From Alistipes sp. UBA934 (GTDB lineage: Bacteria; Bacteroidota; Bacteroidia; Bacteroidales; Rikenellaceae): a DNA stretch of 64,000 bases. The stretch lies in assembly GCA_002293535.1 (NCBI GenBank), contig DBDK01000008.1:275880-339879 (forward strand), read 5' to 3'. Shown here piece after piece: positions 53,301-61,835 of the stretch. The translations under genes and the position numbers were made by a program. Under the pieces are notes generated by a model. It did no database searches, was not told where the DNA came from, and saw only the letters and a list, made by a program, of their open reading frames with translations. How positions within the stretch are numbered: position 1 is the stretch's first letter; every line of letters starts with the position of its first letter.

Positions 53301-54203
53301 ATGAGCGACGTCTCCAAAAGATGGGATGATATTTCCCGAAAATACCGTAACTACATCCGGCTTGAAAAACGTCTTGCGGGTAACACCGTCGAGAGTTATA
53401 TGCGTGATCTTGAGCAGTTTGCCAATTTCGTATGCACAGAGCACAACGTCGTTCCACGCTGGGTGACGGCTCCGATGGTGGAGCAGTTTATGGCCTCGCT
53501 CTATGACCTTGGAGCCGAGAAAGCCACTCAAGCGCGCATCCTGAGCGGGGTTAAGAGCTTTTTCAACTACCTGCTCCTGGAGGAGATTATCGACTCGTCG
53601 CCCGCCGAATTCGTGGATGGCCCAAAACTGGCTCGCAAGCTGCCCGACGTACTCTCCACCGATGAGATCGACCGAATCCTGGCTACCTTCGATGGGGGAA
53701 GCGATCTGGGTATTCGCAACACAGCGATGATGGAGACTCTTTACAGTTGCGGCCTGAGGGTTTCGGAGCTCGTGGGGTTGAGGCTCAGCGACCTGTTTTT
53801 CGACGACGGATTTGTTCGCATCACCGGTAAGGGCGATCGCCAACGTCTTGTTCCTCTAAGTGGTACGGCCCGTCAGCGCATCCAGAAATACCTCTCTGTT
53901 CGAGACTCCGCCGTGACGACCGATACGTTGTTTTTAAACGTTCGCGGACGTGGTCTAACCCGCGTGATGGTGTTTCTTGTGCTCAAGGAGGCGGTCGCAG
54001 CGGCAGGAATCGACAAAACGGTAAGTCCTCACACTCTGCGACATAGCTTTGCCACTCATCTTCTCGAGGGTGGAGCCAGTATTCGTCAGGTTCAGGAACT
54101 CCTGGGCCACGAGAGCATACTCACTACCGAAATTTACACCCACCTGGACACCTCCCACCTGCGTAAAACCATCGACGAGCACCATCCGCTATCACGGAAA
54201 TAA
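53301..54203 (+). CDS. xerD: Tyrosine recombinase XerD
   Basis: 300 aa. N-terminal SAM-like core-binding domain (1-100), then the catalytic domain with the family set: Arg in CGLRVSELVGL, Lys in TGKGDRQR, His-x-x-Arg in HTLRHSF, His in LGHESILTTEIY, and the Tyr nucleophile. With XerC it resolves chromosome dimers at dif. There is no neighbouring integrated element, so a housekeeping role is likely. The stop is 3 nt from the 3' end of the SRP RNA on the other strand. Confidence 0.93.
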   Translation: MSDVSKRWDDISRKYRNYIRLEKRLAGNTVESYMRDLEQFANFVCTEHNVVPRWVTAPMVEQFMASLYDLGAEKATQARILSGVKSFFNYLLLEEIIDSSPAEFVDGPKLARKLPDVLSTDEIDRILATFDGGSDLGIRNTAMMETLYSCGLRVSELVGLRLSDLFFDDGFVRITGKGDRQRLVPLSGTARQRIQKYLSVRDSAVTTDTLFLNVRGRGLTRVMVFLVLKEAVAAAGIDKTVSPHTLRHSFATHLLEGGASIRQVQELLGHESILTTEIYTHLDTSHLRKTIDEHHPLSRK

Positions 54204-54206
54204 AAA

Positions 54207-54305
54207 AGGGCAGGCTATTTGTGTCGCACCGCTACGACCCACACGCCCTTGCTGCCTTCCGGCCCTGGGGGATTAGCGGGGAGCTGGTCGCACAAGACCT
54301 ACCCT
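54207..54305 (-). ncRNA. ffs: Signal recognition particle RNA, bacterial small type
   Basis: 99 nt on the minus strand. The conserved tip CAGGGCCGGAAGGCAGCA with its GGAA loop and the asymmetric loop of domain IV are present, and the 5' and 3' ends pair (AGGGTAGG with GCCTGCCCT). A U-run follows the 3' arm and ends transcription. With Ffh it targets nascent membrane proteins. Confidence 0.93.
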
Positions 54306-54313
54306 TAGAGGGA

Positions 54314-54344
54314 CAAAAGTACGAAAAGCCGAGCGCAATTGCAA
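54314..54344 (-). promoter_or_regulatory. Promoter of the SRP RNA
   Basis: TTGC (54344-54341), 19 nt, then TACTTTTG (54321-54314) on the minus strand, placing the start near 54306, consistent with the predicted RNA 5' end at 54305. Confidence 0.8.
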
Positions 54345-54408
54345 GCTTACTTGTAAAATTGCCGAGGCGGAGTACTTAAGACGAAGTCAAAAGTACAAAA
54401 AAAGTGCG

Positions 54409-54416
54409 TATCTTTG
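54409..54416 (+). promoter_or_regulatory. -7 box of mltG
   Basis: TATCTTTG, 8 nt before the ATG at 54425. It favours this ATG over an in-frame GTG at 54404, which lies upstream of the predicted transcription start. Confidence 0.6.
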
Positions 54417-54424
54417 CGCCGCAT

Positions 54425-55447
54425 ATGAAAAAATCTGTTGTAATTTGGGTTCTACTCGCCGTATTGGCACTTGGAGCGGTGGCTGCGGTGACGGTTATGT
54501 GCGTGGTCAAGTCGGGTGCAGTAGTTCGCGAAGGTTCGTTGTATGTTCCTACGGGTACGACTTTTGATGTGCTGGTCGATTCACTCCGCGCCGGCCAGAA
54601 GATCCGTTTTGTGAGACCTTTCGAGCACTATGCGCGGCGAATCGGCCTGACGGAAAACGTGAAGCCCGGACATTACACTCTAACTAAAGGTCAGACTATC
54701 ATTCAGTTGGCCCGAATGCTTAATCTGGGGCAGCAGACTCCTGTTAATGTTATCGTTCGTCAGTCGAGGCTGCCGGGGATTTTGGCAGCTCGCGTAGCCG
54801 GCCAACTCGAACTCGATTCGGTGTCGCTGCATCAGGCTATGCGCGATCCGGCAATTCTCAAGGAGTACGGGTTCGACAACGAGTTGGAGCTGTTTTCTCT
54901 CTTCATACCAAACACCTACGAAATGTGGTGGACAGCCACGCCTCAGGACTTCATCGCTCGAATGGCTCGTGAATATAATACGTTTTGGAACGAAGACCGC
55001 AAAGCCAAACTTCCCCGCACGCGCCTAACCCAAATGGAAGTGAGCAGTCTGGCAGCAATTCTGAACGAAGAGACCACCAAGACCGACGAAATGCCCACAA
55101 TGGCAGGGGTTTACATCAATCGCCTGAGGGCCGGAATGCCTCTTCAGGCCGACCCTACAGTGAAATATGCGATGGGCGATTTTGCTCTGCGCCGAATCCT
55201 CAACAAGCACCTCAAGACTCCTTCACCTTACAATACCTATATTAATAAGGGTCTGCCCCCGACACCCATCACAATGCCCTCGATTGCGGCGATCGACGCG
55301 GTGCTCGATTTCAAGGAGAGTAACTATCTATATTTCTGCGCAAAAGAGGATTTTTCAGGTTATCATAACTTCGCGGCAACTTACGCACAGCATCTGGTGA
55401 ATGCCCGCCGCTATGCCGCCGCACTAAACGCCCGCGGGATAAAATAA
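54425..55447 (+). CDS. mltG: Endolytic murein transglycosylase MltG
   Basis: 340 aa. One N-terminal membrane helix (about 5-27), then a LysM-like region and the YceG catalytic domain with the family Glu in LAAILNEETTK and YNTYINKGLPPTPI near the C-terminus. It cuts nascent glycan strands at the inner membrane and sets strand length. The stop overlaps the next ATG (TAATG). Confidence 0.94.
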   Translation: MKKSVVIWVLLAVLALGAVAAVTVMCVVKSGAVVREGSLYVPTGTTFDVLVDSLRAGQKIRFVRPFEHYARRIGLTENVKPGHYTLTKGQTIIQLARMLNLGQQTPVNVIVRQSRLPGILAARVAGQLELDSVSLHQAMRDPAILKEYGFDNELELFSLFIPNTYEMWWTATPQDFIARMAREYNTFWNEDRKAKLPRTRLTQMEVSSLAAILNEETTKTDEMPTMAGVYINRLRAGMPLQADPTVKYAMGDFALRRILNKHLKTPSPYNTYINKGLPPTPITMPSIAAIDAVLDFKESNYLYFCAKEDFSGYHNFAATYAQHLVNARRYAAALNARGIK

Positions 55448-56238
55448 TGGAGCTGTTTCGGGTCTTTCACCCCTCGCCGTTGCTTGCTCCGTATGTCAAG
55501 CAATATTGGTTGTTGAAGACGGCTGCCGATTCGGCCGAGATACGAACCGTGCCAACGGGTATGACGAACCTCGTTTTCCATCGTGGCAACCGCCCTTTTT
55601 CACTCCGCAACGATGCGTTCCATCCACGGGCCTTTCTTTGCGGCCAGGAGCGCACTTTCTCCGATTTGCGCTATCACGGTCAGGTGAATATGATCTCGGT
55701 GGTTTTTCGTCCGGCAGGAGCAAGGGCGTTCTTCGATCTGCCTGTCGATCGGTCAGCCGATTTGTGCCTATCGGCGAGTGACCTTGAGGATAAGGATTTT
55801 TCTGCACTGGAAGCCTCGCTGACAAACACACAGGAAGACGACGTGTGTATTCTTTTAATAGAACGGTTTCTGTTGAACAGGCTCTCCAGCCTTGCCGCGC
55901 ACAACCTCAAACGCATCGAATCGACCATCGATCTTATCAACTCAGGTCAAACTAACGTCTCCTGTCTTGCCAGTGCCGCCTGTCTGAGTACCAAACAGTT
56001 CGATCGAGTTTTCTCGGAATATGTCGGTGCCCGGCCAAAGGAATTTTCGCGAACCGTTCGTTTTCAGCGCGCGTTGCATCTGCTCGAAACCGTCCCTAAG
56101 ATCTCGTTCACCCGGCTTGCTTTCGAGTGCGGTTATTTCGACCAGTCACATCTTATCAAGGAGTTCCGTGCGTTTTCGGGCTACACTCCGGGGGAGTACC
56201 TCTTTGTTTGCTCGCCCCACTCAGATTATTTCAGTTAG
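55447..56238 (+). CDS. AraC family transcriptional regulator
   Basis: 263 aa. The N-terminal sensor-like domain (1-150) is followed by the C-terminal double helix-turn-helix (about 160-258) with the motif FTRLAFECGYFDQSHLIKEF and FSGYTPGEY. The ligand and target are unknown. It is translationally coupled to mltG; the VOC gene 69 nt downstream is a possible target by position only. Confidence 0.88.
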   Translation: MELFRVFHPSPLLAPYVKQYWLLKTAADSAEIRTVPTGMTNLVFHRGNRPFSLRNDAFHPRAFLCGQERTFSDLRYHGQVNMISVVFRPAGARAFFDLPVDRSADLCLSASDLEDKDFSALEASLTNTQEDDVCILLIERFLLNRLSSLAAHNLKRIESTIDLINSGQTNVSCLASAACLSTKQFDRVFSEYVGARPKEFSRTVRFQRALHLLETVPKISFTRLAFECGYFDQSHLIKEFRAFSGYTPGEYLFVCSPHSDYFS

Positions 56239-56273
56239 TCTGTTTTTTACAATTCCGACTCGAACGCCATCTC

Positions 56274-56281
56274 TATTTTTG
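56274..56281 (+). promoter_or_regulatory. Predicted -7 box of the VOC protein gene
   Basis: TATTTTTG, 26 nt upstream of the ATG at 56308; no clear -33 box. Confidence 0.45.
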
Positions 56282-56307
56282 TACCGTAAACCAAAACCAA
56301 AATTGAG

Positions 56308-56712
56308 ATGAACAGTTTAGTAGCTTTTTTTGAGATTCCCGCCGCGGATTTTCCCAGAGCGGTAAAATTTTACGAATCGGTACTCGGTATCCCGCTTTCC
56401 GTTGTCGATTGTGGCCCCACCGAAAAGATGGCGTGCTTCCCCAATGAGGATGATCGGTGTCCCGGTGCGATTTCGTGGTCGGCCAACTTCAAGCCAAGCT
56501 CCGACGGCCCTCTTGTCAGTCTTCAGGTCAATGACATCGAAACCGCTTTGGCGTCTGTTGTCCAACTCGGCGGTCGCGTAACTATCCCTAAAACCGCGAT
56601 CGAGGCGGAGGGGTTGGGATCATTCGCGACGTTTATCGACTCCGAGGGGAATCGGATTGGCTTGTTTGAAAAAATCGCCACAAATTGTCGCCCTCAGGAA
56701 CCGGCGCTATAA
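56308..56712 (+). CDS. VOC (glyoxalase/bleomycin-resistance) family protein
   Basis: 134 aa with the two beta-alpha-beta modules of the fold: FFEIPAADFPRAVKFYESVLG at the start and EGNRIGLFE at the end. The metal ligands are not obvious enough to assign a reaction. The 3' end overlaps the convergent pseudouridine synthase gene by 80 nt, and its last 13 residues extend beyond the normal VOC end. Confidence 0.88.
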   Translation: MNSLVAFFEIPAADFPRAVKFYESVLGIPLSVVDCGPTEKMACFPNEDDRCPGAISWSANFKPSSDGPLVSLQVNDIETALASVVQLGGRVTIPKTAIEAEGLGSFATFIDSEGNRIGLFEKIATNCRPQEPAL

Positions 56713-57358
56713 CCTCAAGAGGCTCTTTCTTAACAGGATGCGTCAATGCGATGCGTCGCGAATGGAGCGAGATGCCACCATTTTCGTTGGAACGTTTCGC
56801 TCCATACTTCAGGTCGCCCTTGATCGGCGCTCCCTCCTTTGAGAACTGCGCACGAATTTGGTGATGCCGACCCGTAAGCAACTTAACCTCATAGAGATAG
56901 TAGTTTTTGCTTCCTGCCAACATCTTGTACTCCAGCCGCGCCTCCTTACTGTCTTTTTGCGGGGAGGCGTGAGCTCGCGAACGATTTGTTTTGCCGTCTC
57001 TGACAATGTGGTGGGTGAGAGTGCCTGTCTCAGATGGCAGAAGCGCCTCTGTCACAACCCAATAGGTCTTGTCAATCTGACCGTCGCGAATCATTTCGTT
57101 CAGCCTCACCAGAGCCTTGCTTGTTTTAGCAAAAAGCACGACCCCGCTTACCGGTCGGTCGATACGATGCACCACGCCGAGGAAAACGTCACCCGGCTTA
57201 TTGTCGCGCCTGCGGATAAACGATTTGATATCATCTTCGAGTACCAAATAATCGCCTGTGCGACTCGTACCCCCTGCCGCATCGGCTTGCACCAAATCGC
57301 CCGCACGCTTGTTCACGACCAGAAGATGGTTGTCTTCGTACAAAATCTCCGGCTTCAT
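56633..57358 (-). CDS. RluA family pseudouridine synthase
   Basis: 241 aa. The catalytic Asp67 lies in VHRIDRPVSGVVLFAKT, and LLTGRHHQIRAQF is the second family motif. There is no S4 domain. It isomerises uridine in rRNA or tRNA; the site is not readable. The start overlaps the cdd stop by 4 nt. The last 20 or so residues are an extra tail lying in the 80-nt overlap with the VOC gene. Confidence 0.92.
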   Translation of the reverse strand: MKPEILYEDNHLLVVNKRAGDLVQADAAGGTSRTGDYLVLEDDIKSFIRRRDNKPGDVFLGVVHRIDRPVSGVVLFAKTSKALVRLNEMIRDGQIDKTYWVVTEALLPSETGTLTHHIVRDGKTNRSRAHASPQKDSKEARLEYKMLAGSKNYYLYEVKLLTGRHHQIRAQFSKEGAPIKGDLKYGAKRSNENGGISLHSRRIALTHPVKKEPLEVIAPVPEGDNLWRFFQTSQSDSPRSR

Positions 57359-57804
57359 AACTTGAAACTGAATGGTAGAAGGTCTTCCGCGCTGCCAACA
57401 GCAGAAGCGGTCGAATCACTGCACATTATCACTCTTATCGGGCTGCCCTGACGCCTCTCGCTGTCCAACAGCACTTGCCTGCATTGTCCGCAGGGATAAC
57501 ATTCTCTTTCGCCCGGCACTGACGCAATTGCAAAGGATTCGATGGGGTCGTCACTGTGCCGTGCCTGCCAGTGAAACAGCAACGTCCGCTCGGCACACAT
57601 CCCCGCCGGAAACACTTCGCTTTCCTGATTCGAACCGGTCATTATTCGGCCACTCTTCAGCCTCGCCGCCGAACCTACCCTGAAATTCGAATAGGGCGCA
57701 TAGGCTCTGTCGCATTCCCGTTTCGCCGCCTCGCAAAGCTGGCGGTCTGAGGAAGGCATCTCGTCCCAGTTTGTAAACTTCTCGTAATCAAAACTATACC
57801 TCAT
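57355..57804 (-). CDS. cdd: Cytidine deaminase
   Basis: 149 aa. The zinc site is Cys70-Ala-Glu72 and Cys105/Cys108 (PCGQCRQ), as in the small tetrameric cytidine deaminases. It deaminates cytidine and deoxycytidine in pyrimidine salvage. It follows the MnmD-like gene by 10 nt and overlaps the RluA-type gene by 4 nt. Confidence 0.94.
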   Translation of the reverse strand: MRYSFDYEKFTNWDEMPSSDRQLCEAAKRECDRAYAPYSNFRVGSAARLKSGRIMTGSNQESEVFPAGMCAERTLLFHWQARHSDDPIESFAIASVPGERECYPCGQCRQVLLDSERRQGSPIRVIMCSDSTASAVGSAEDLLPFSFKL

Positions 57805-57814
57805 ATCTTGGTCG

Positions 57815-58378
57815 CTATATCTTGGTCGCTTTTGTCATATGTCTTTTCCCCAGTGCGCCCGGCAATCTCTCCACGCTGAATCCCGCCGTTTGGAGCGCTC
57901 TCCGCACCTCTCCTTTCGCCGAATAGGTCACCAGTACTCCGCCTTGCACCATCTTTTCGGCCACTCGGCTAAAAATCTTAGCCGTCCACAGTTCGGGCTG
58001 AGTATCAGGCGCAAAGGCATCCCAATAAACAAGATCGAACACTCCTGGGGCTGTCTCCAACATCTCTGCCACGTCCCCTTGCAACTTCAGCAGTCGAAAC
58101 GCGGGAGTCGCAGGGCTGGTTGATGCAGGCGAAATTTGGGCCCATTCTCCCCAGGCGACGGAGTGCATAAACCCGAAACGCTGATCGTCCGTGTAGCCAA
58201 GCGTCGCGGCAATTTGCTCACTAACAGGATATTTCTCCACCGCCACATATTCCACCCGCCGTCCCTGCCGCTGAGCTTCTTCAAGTGTCAGCCACGCATT
58301 GAGCCCCGTCCCGAAACCCATTTCGAGAATCCTCGTTCCAACCATCGCATCCACAAAAACGTGCCTCGCTTCACCCAC
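57815..58378 (-). CDS. MnmD-like tRNA (5-methylaminomethyl-2-thiouridine) methyltransferase, N-terminus non-canonical
   Basis: 187 aa from a GTG at 58378, the only standard start. Motif I EMGFGTGLNAWLT and YWDAFAPDTQPELW identify the DUF752/MnmD methyltransferase, which makes mnm5(s2)U34 in tRNA. The same frame stays open upstream to about 58498 and encodes the conserved family N-terminus (TADGSATLRS, then ETYHSLRGA), so the real protein must begin earlier. Only non-standard codons exist there: ATA at 58471 or ATT at 58489, the latter inside the end of the SIMPL gene. The alternative is loss of the original start. Confidence 0.82.
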   Translation of the reverse strand: MGEARHVFVDAMVGTRILEMGFGTGLNAWLTLEEAQRQGRRVEYVAVEKYPVSEQIAATLGYTDDQRFGFMHSVAWGEWAQISPASTSPATPAFRLLKLQGDVAEMLETAPGVFDLVYWDAFAPDTQPELWTAKIFSRVAEKMVQGGVLVTYSAKGEVRRALQTAGFSVERLPGALGKRHMTKATKI

Positions 58379-58467
58379 CGCTCCGCGCAGTGAATGGTAT
58401 GTCTCGCCCAGCCCGTCCTCGCCAACAAAAAACTCCGAACGTAGCGTCGCCGAACCGTCTGCAGTAG

Positions 58468-59244
58468 TTATTTTCGGTTCAGTATGAATTTGACCGAGAT
58501 GTTATAGGTGATGGTAATTTCCTGCATATCGATGCCTTGTTCGGCTGTTCCGGCGGCATAAACCGAATCCATCGCCATCTCCGCTTTGGCATAGCGCACC
58601 ATCGGCATCGGCGACGATTCGTAATAGCCATTGTCGAAGATCCACACGGCATTCCCTATGCTTTGACCCACAGCTTCGGCGATAACGGTGGCCGTCTGCT
58701 TGGCATCCTTAACAGCAGCAATGCGAACCTCTTTTCGGAACTCATCTATCTTGGAATGAGACACTTTCGTCACGCCTGCCTGCGTCACTCCCATCTCTCC
58801 CAGCAGCTCGAATACCGAACCCAAAATCCACGTATCACCGACTTTCAACTCATAAGAACGTCGGGTATCTGCATCGGTCTTTTTGCGCGGTGCTATATTC
58901 TGGCTGGTGACCTTCAGCGCGCTGGCAACGTCTATGCCCATAGCCTGAAGTTCGCTTTTGAGACGGGACTCCAATTGATTGACCGTCTGCCCCTTCGTAT
59001 CACCATCCCGAAGTGTGATCGCCACATAGATTTCGTCCGGCGTTACCTTTTTTTCTGCTTTTCCGTTCACCTGAATAGCATCTTCGTAATGATACCCTGA
59101 GAGGTCTTGCGCCCCTGCTACGGAGACGAGCAAAATCGCCGCCGCCATCAAAATCATCTTTTTAACTGCGCTACGCTTGTTTTCCTCCTTCGTGCTTCGG
59201 CAATCCGTGCAAGCACGATTGCTCTCTTCTTGTCGTCGGTTCAT
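58468..59244 (-). CDS. SIMPL domain (DUF541) secreted protein
   Basis: 258 aa. The hydrophobic signal segment (about 30-44, ending VAGAQ) is followed by the SIMPL domain (about 55-255: VNGKAEKKVTPDEIYVAI near the start, DAKQTATVIAEAVGQ in the middle). It is a periplasmic or surface protein of unknown function. The start at 59244 overlaps rlmD by 4 nt (ATGA) but gives a long basic n-region; an ATG at 59157 is the alternative. Confidence 0.83.
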   Translation of the reverse strand: MNRRQEESNRACTDCRSTKEENKRSAVKKMILMAAAILLVSVAGAQDLSGYHYEDAIQVNGKAEKKVTPDEIYVAITLRDGDTKGQTVNQLESRLKSELQAMGIDVASALKVTSQNIAPRKKTDADTRRSYELKVGDTWILGSVFELLGEMGVTQAGVTKVSHSKIDEFRKEVRIAAVKDAKQTATVIAEAVGQSIGNAVWIFDNGYYESSPMPMVRYAKAEMAMDSVYAAGTAEQGIDMQEITITYNISVKFILNRK

Positions 59245-60680
59245 ACCTTAATTTTTTTAAGTTTAACAACATTTTCAACGTGGTGCGTGTGCGGAAACAT
59301 ATCGACCGGCTGCACTGCGGCCAGAGCATATTCACTGGCCATCAGCGCAATGTCCCTGGCTTGAGTAGCCGGATTGCAACTCACATAAACTATCGCTTCA
59401 GGAGCTGCACGCAGGATCACTTCGATTACCGGAGCATCGACCCCTGCCCGTGGCGGGTCTAAAATAACAACGTCGGGATGGCCGTTTTCGTGTATGAAGT
59501 CGTCGGTCAGCACACGCCGCATATCGCCGGCAAAAAATGTGGTGTTGGCGATTCCGTTCAACGCCGAATTCTCACGCGCATCCTCTATGGCCTCTTCAAC
59601 ATATTCTATGCCAACAACTTTGCCAGCTTCCCGCGCCACAAAATTCGCAATCGTTCCCGTGCCGGTATAAAGGTCATAGACGGTTTCGGTGCCGGATAGA
59701 TCAGCGAGTTCGCGAGCCACCTTGTAGAGCTCATACGCCTGCTCGGAGTTGGTTTGGTAGAACGACTTGGGTCCTATTTTGAAGCGAAGACCTTCCATCT
59801 GCTCGAAAATGTGGTCACGACCGGCAAAAAGTTTCGGGGTCTGGTCGCCCAAAGAGTCGTTCAGCTTAGTGTTTACGATGTATTGCAGAGACGTGATTTC
59901 GGGAAAAAACTCTTTCAGGTGGTTCATAAGTGCCGCAATCCTCTCACAATCGGGCTGAGCAAAGACCACAATGACCATAACCTCTCCGGTCGAAGCGGTG
60001 CGAACAACCACATTACGCATCAGCCCCTCGTGCGCCCGAATATCGTAGAACGAATAACCGTGCTCGATGCAAAAACGCTTGATCTCCAGTCTGATGGCAT
60101 TCGACGGATCGGGTTGCAACCAGCACTTATTAATATCCAGCACCTTATCGAACATACCGGGAACGTGGAATCCCAGCGCCGGTCGGAACGCCGACTGCGA
60201 TTTATTTTCGTCCCCGCGCTCCCGATCCGCTTGAAACTCTTCTCGTGTCACCCATCTGCGCGGCGCAAAGGTAAACTCCAGCTTGTTGCGATAGAACCGC
60301 GTGTTCGCGGAACCGATAATCGATTTAATTTCAGGTAGCTCCAAATGGCCTATGCGAGTGAGCTGATCCACCACCTGCTGCTGCTTTTGCCGGAGTTGCT
60401 CCTCATAAGGCAAATTCTGCCAGCTACAACCGCCACAAACACCGAAATGTTCACAAAAAGGCTCGACACGAAGAGGAGAAGGGCGAACGAGGCGCAAAAT
60501 GTACGCCTCCATAAACCGCCGCCGTTTGCTACGCACCTGAACATCGACCATATCCCCCGGCACGGCCCCCGGAACAAACACCACAACACCGTCCCAATGA
60601 CCCATTGCCTTCCCTTCGGCGGCCAACGCCGTAATCTCCAACCCCTCTATGACGGGATTCTCCTTGTGCCTTTTACCCAT
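59241..60680 (-). CDS. rlmD: 23S rRNA (uracil-5-)-methyltransferase, RlmD/RumA type
   Basis: 479 aa from the ATG at 60680. The N-terminal TRAM domain is followed by an iron-sulfur cysteine cluster (CEHFGVCGGCSW), then the SAM core (DLYTGTGTIANF), VVILDPPRAGV, and the catalytic Cys in YVSCNPAT. It makes m5U in 23S rRNA, with U1939 the usual site of this form. The frame stays open far upstream on this strand, but that part is antisense to the oxidoreductase gene and is not coding. Confidence 0.94.
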   Translation of the reverse strand: MGKRHKENPVIEGLEITALAAEGKAMGHWDGVVVFVPGAVPGDMVDVQVRSKRRRFMEAYILRLVRPSPLRVEPFCEHFGVCGGCSWQNLPYEEQLRQKQQQVVDQLTRIGHLELPEIKSIIGSANTRFYRNKLEFTFAPRRWVTREEFQADRERGDENKSQSAFRPALGFHVPGMFDKVLDINKCWLQPDPSNAIRLEIKRFCIEHGYSFYDIRAHEGLMRNVVVRTASTGEVMVIVVFAQPDCERIAALMNHLKEFFPEITSLQYIVNTKLNDSLGDQTPKLFAGRDHIFEQMEGLRFKIGPKSFYQTNSEQAYELYKVARELADLSGTETVYDLYTGTGTIANFVAREAGKVVGIEYVEEAIEDARENSALNGIANTTFFAGDMRRVLTDDFIHENGHPDVVILDPPRAGVDAPVIEVILRAAPEAIVYVSCNPATQARDIALMASEYALAAVQPVDMFPHTHHVENVVKLKKIKV

Positions 60681-60702
60681 AAAAATTGCCGTTTCAGCAA
60701 CA

Positions 60703-60710
60703 CAAAGATA
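60703..60710 (-). promoter_or_regulatory. Predicted -7 box of rlmD
   Basis: TATCTTTG on the minus strand, 22 nt upstream of the ATG. It is divergent from the oxidoreductase box at 60731-60738. Confidence 0.55.
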
Positions 60711-60730
60711 GGAAATTTCGCGCAATTTCT

Positions 60731-60738
60731 TAAATTTG
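60731..60738 (+). promoter_or_regulatory. Predicted -7 box of the oxidoreductase operon
   Basis: TAAATTTG, 8 nt before the ATG at 60747, so a very short leader is predicted for the gene and the operon behind it. Confidence 0.55.
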
Positions 60739-60746
60739 CAAACACT

Positions 60747-61835
60747 ATGCTCAACATTGGTATTATCGGCTTCGGACGTATGGGCCAAAAGTTCTGTAAA
60801 GAGCTTTTGGTCAGTCCTATGTGGAATGTGACGCACATTTGCGACCCCAGCCCGGAAGCCCGCAGGACGGCAGCAAAGATGGTGCCGGACGCTTTGATCA
60901 CATTCGACGAAGATGTTATTTTCGCCGACCCGTCGGTGGATGTAGTCGGTCTTTTCGCCCTTGCCGACTCCCGCCCCGAACAGATTAGTAAAGGGCTGGC
61001 TGCCGGCAAACACCTGCTGCTCGAAAAACCCGTCGCCGAGACCATCGAAGCCGAGTGGGATGTCGTGCGAATGGTGGAGAGCTCCGATCGGATGGTGGCG
61101 GTGAATATGTTCAACCGTTCGGCGTGGTACCACAAGGTAATTATGGATTTCATCCGCGAAGGCCAGATCGGAGAGCTGGCCATTGTTCGCATCTGCCATA
61201 TGACTCCCGGCCATATGCCTCAGGAGGGGCACGGTCCCGAAGGCCCTGCGTTCCACGACTGCGGAATGCACTATGTGGATGCCGCCAGGATGTATGCCGG
61301 CAGCGAATATAAGACTTTTCACGCACAGGGTATCCGTATGTGGAGCCACACCGACCCGTGGTGGGTTCAGGTGCACGGGACTTTCGACAACGGCGTCGTG
61401 TTCGATATCACGCAAGGTTTTGTTTACGGCCATATGGCTGAGCAACAGACCCATAACTGCTATGTAGACATTATTGGTACAAAGGGTATCGCCAGAATGA
61501 CGCACGATTTCAAAAATGCTACTGTCGAACTGCACGGCACCGGACGTACCGAAAAGATCGTTAAAGAGTTCGGTGACAAGAAGATAGACGTATTGGTGGA
61601 TGTTTTTGCCCGTTCGATCATTGCCGGCCGTAATTTGGGTTTTCCTCAGGTGCGTGACAGTGTAGTGGCTTCTGAAATGGCGTGGAGGATGCTTGACGAT
61701 GCGGTCGCCAACGGCTCGCCGTGCATCGGTCGTGTGGAAGATATGGATGAGATTATGACCCGCCGCCGTACTCTGAGTAACGGTTACAGCCTTCCGGTTT
61801 GGAAGATACTCGACGAAAAAACCGACAAAAGATGA
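60747..61835 (+). CDS. Gfo/Idh/MocA family oxidoreductase
   Basis: 362 aa. The N-terminal Rossmann motif IGIIGFGRMGQ, the family EKPVAETIEAE (catalytic Lys in EKP) and a C-terminal beta-sheet domain are visible. These NAD(P)-dependent enzymes act on sugars, inositols or amino sugars; the substrate here is unknown. It opens the operon oxidoreductase-MBL-FkbM-trmD, each gene overlapping the next by 4 nt. Confidence 0.9.
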   Translation: MLNIGIIGFGRMGQKFCKELLVSPMWNVTHICDPSPEARRTAAKMVPDALITFDEDVIFADPSVDVVGLFALADSRPEQISKGLAAGKHLLLEKPVAETIEAEWDVVRMVESSDRMVAVNMFNRSAWYHKVIMDFIREGQIGELAIVRICHMTPGHMPQEGHGPEGPAFHDCGMHYVDAARMYAGSEYKTFHAQGIRMWSHTDPWWVQVHGTFDNGVVFDITQGFVYGHMAEQQTHNCYVDIIGTKGIARMTHDFKNATVELHGTGRTEKIVKEFGDKKIDVLVDVFARSIIAGRNLGFPQVRDSVVASEMAWRMLDDAVANGSPCIGRVEDMDEIMTRRRTLSNGYSLPVWKILDEKTDKR

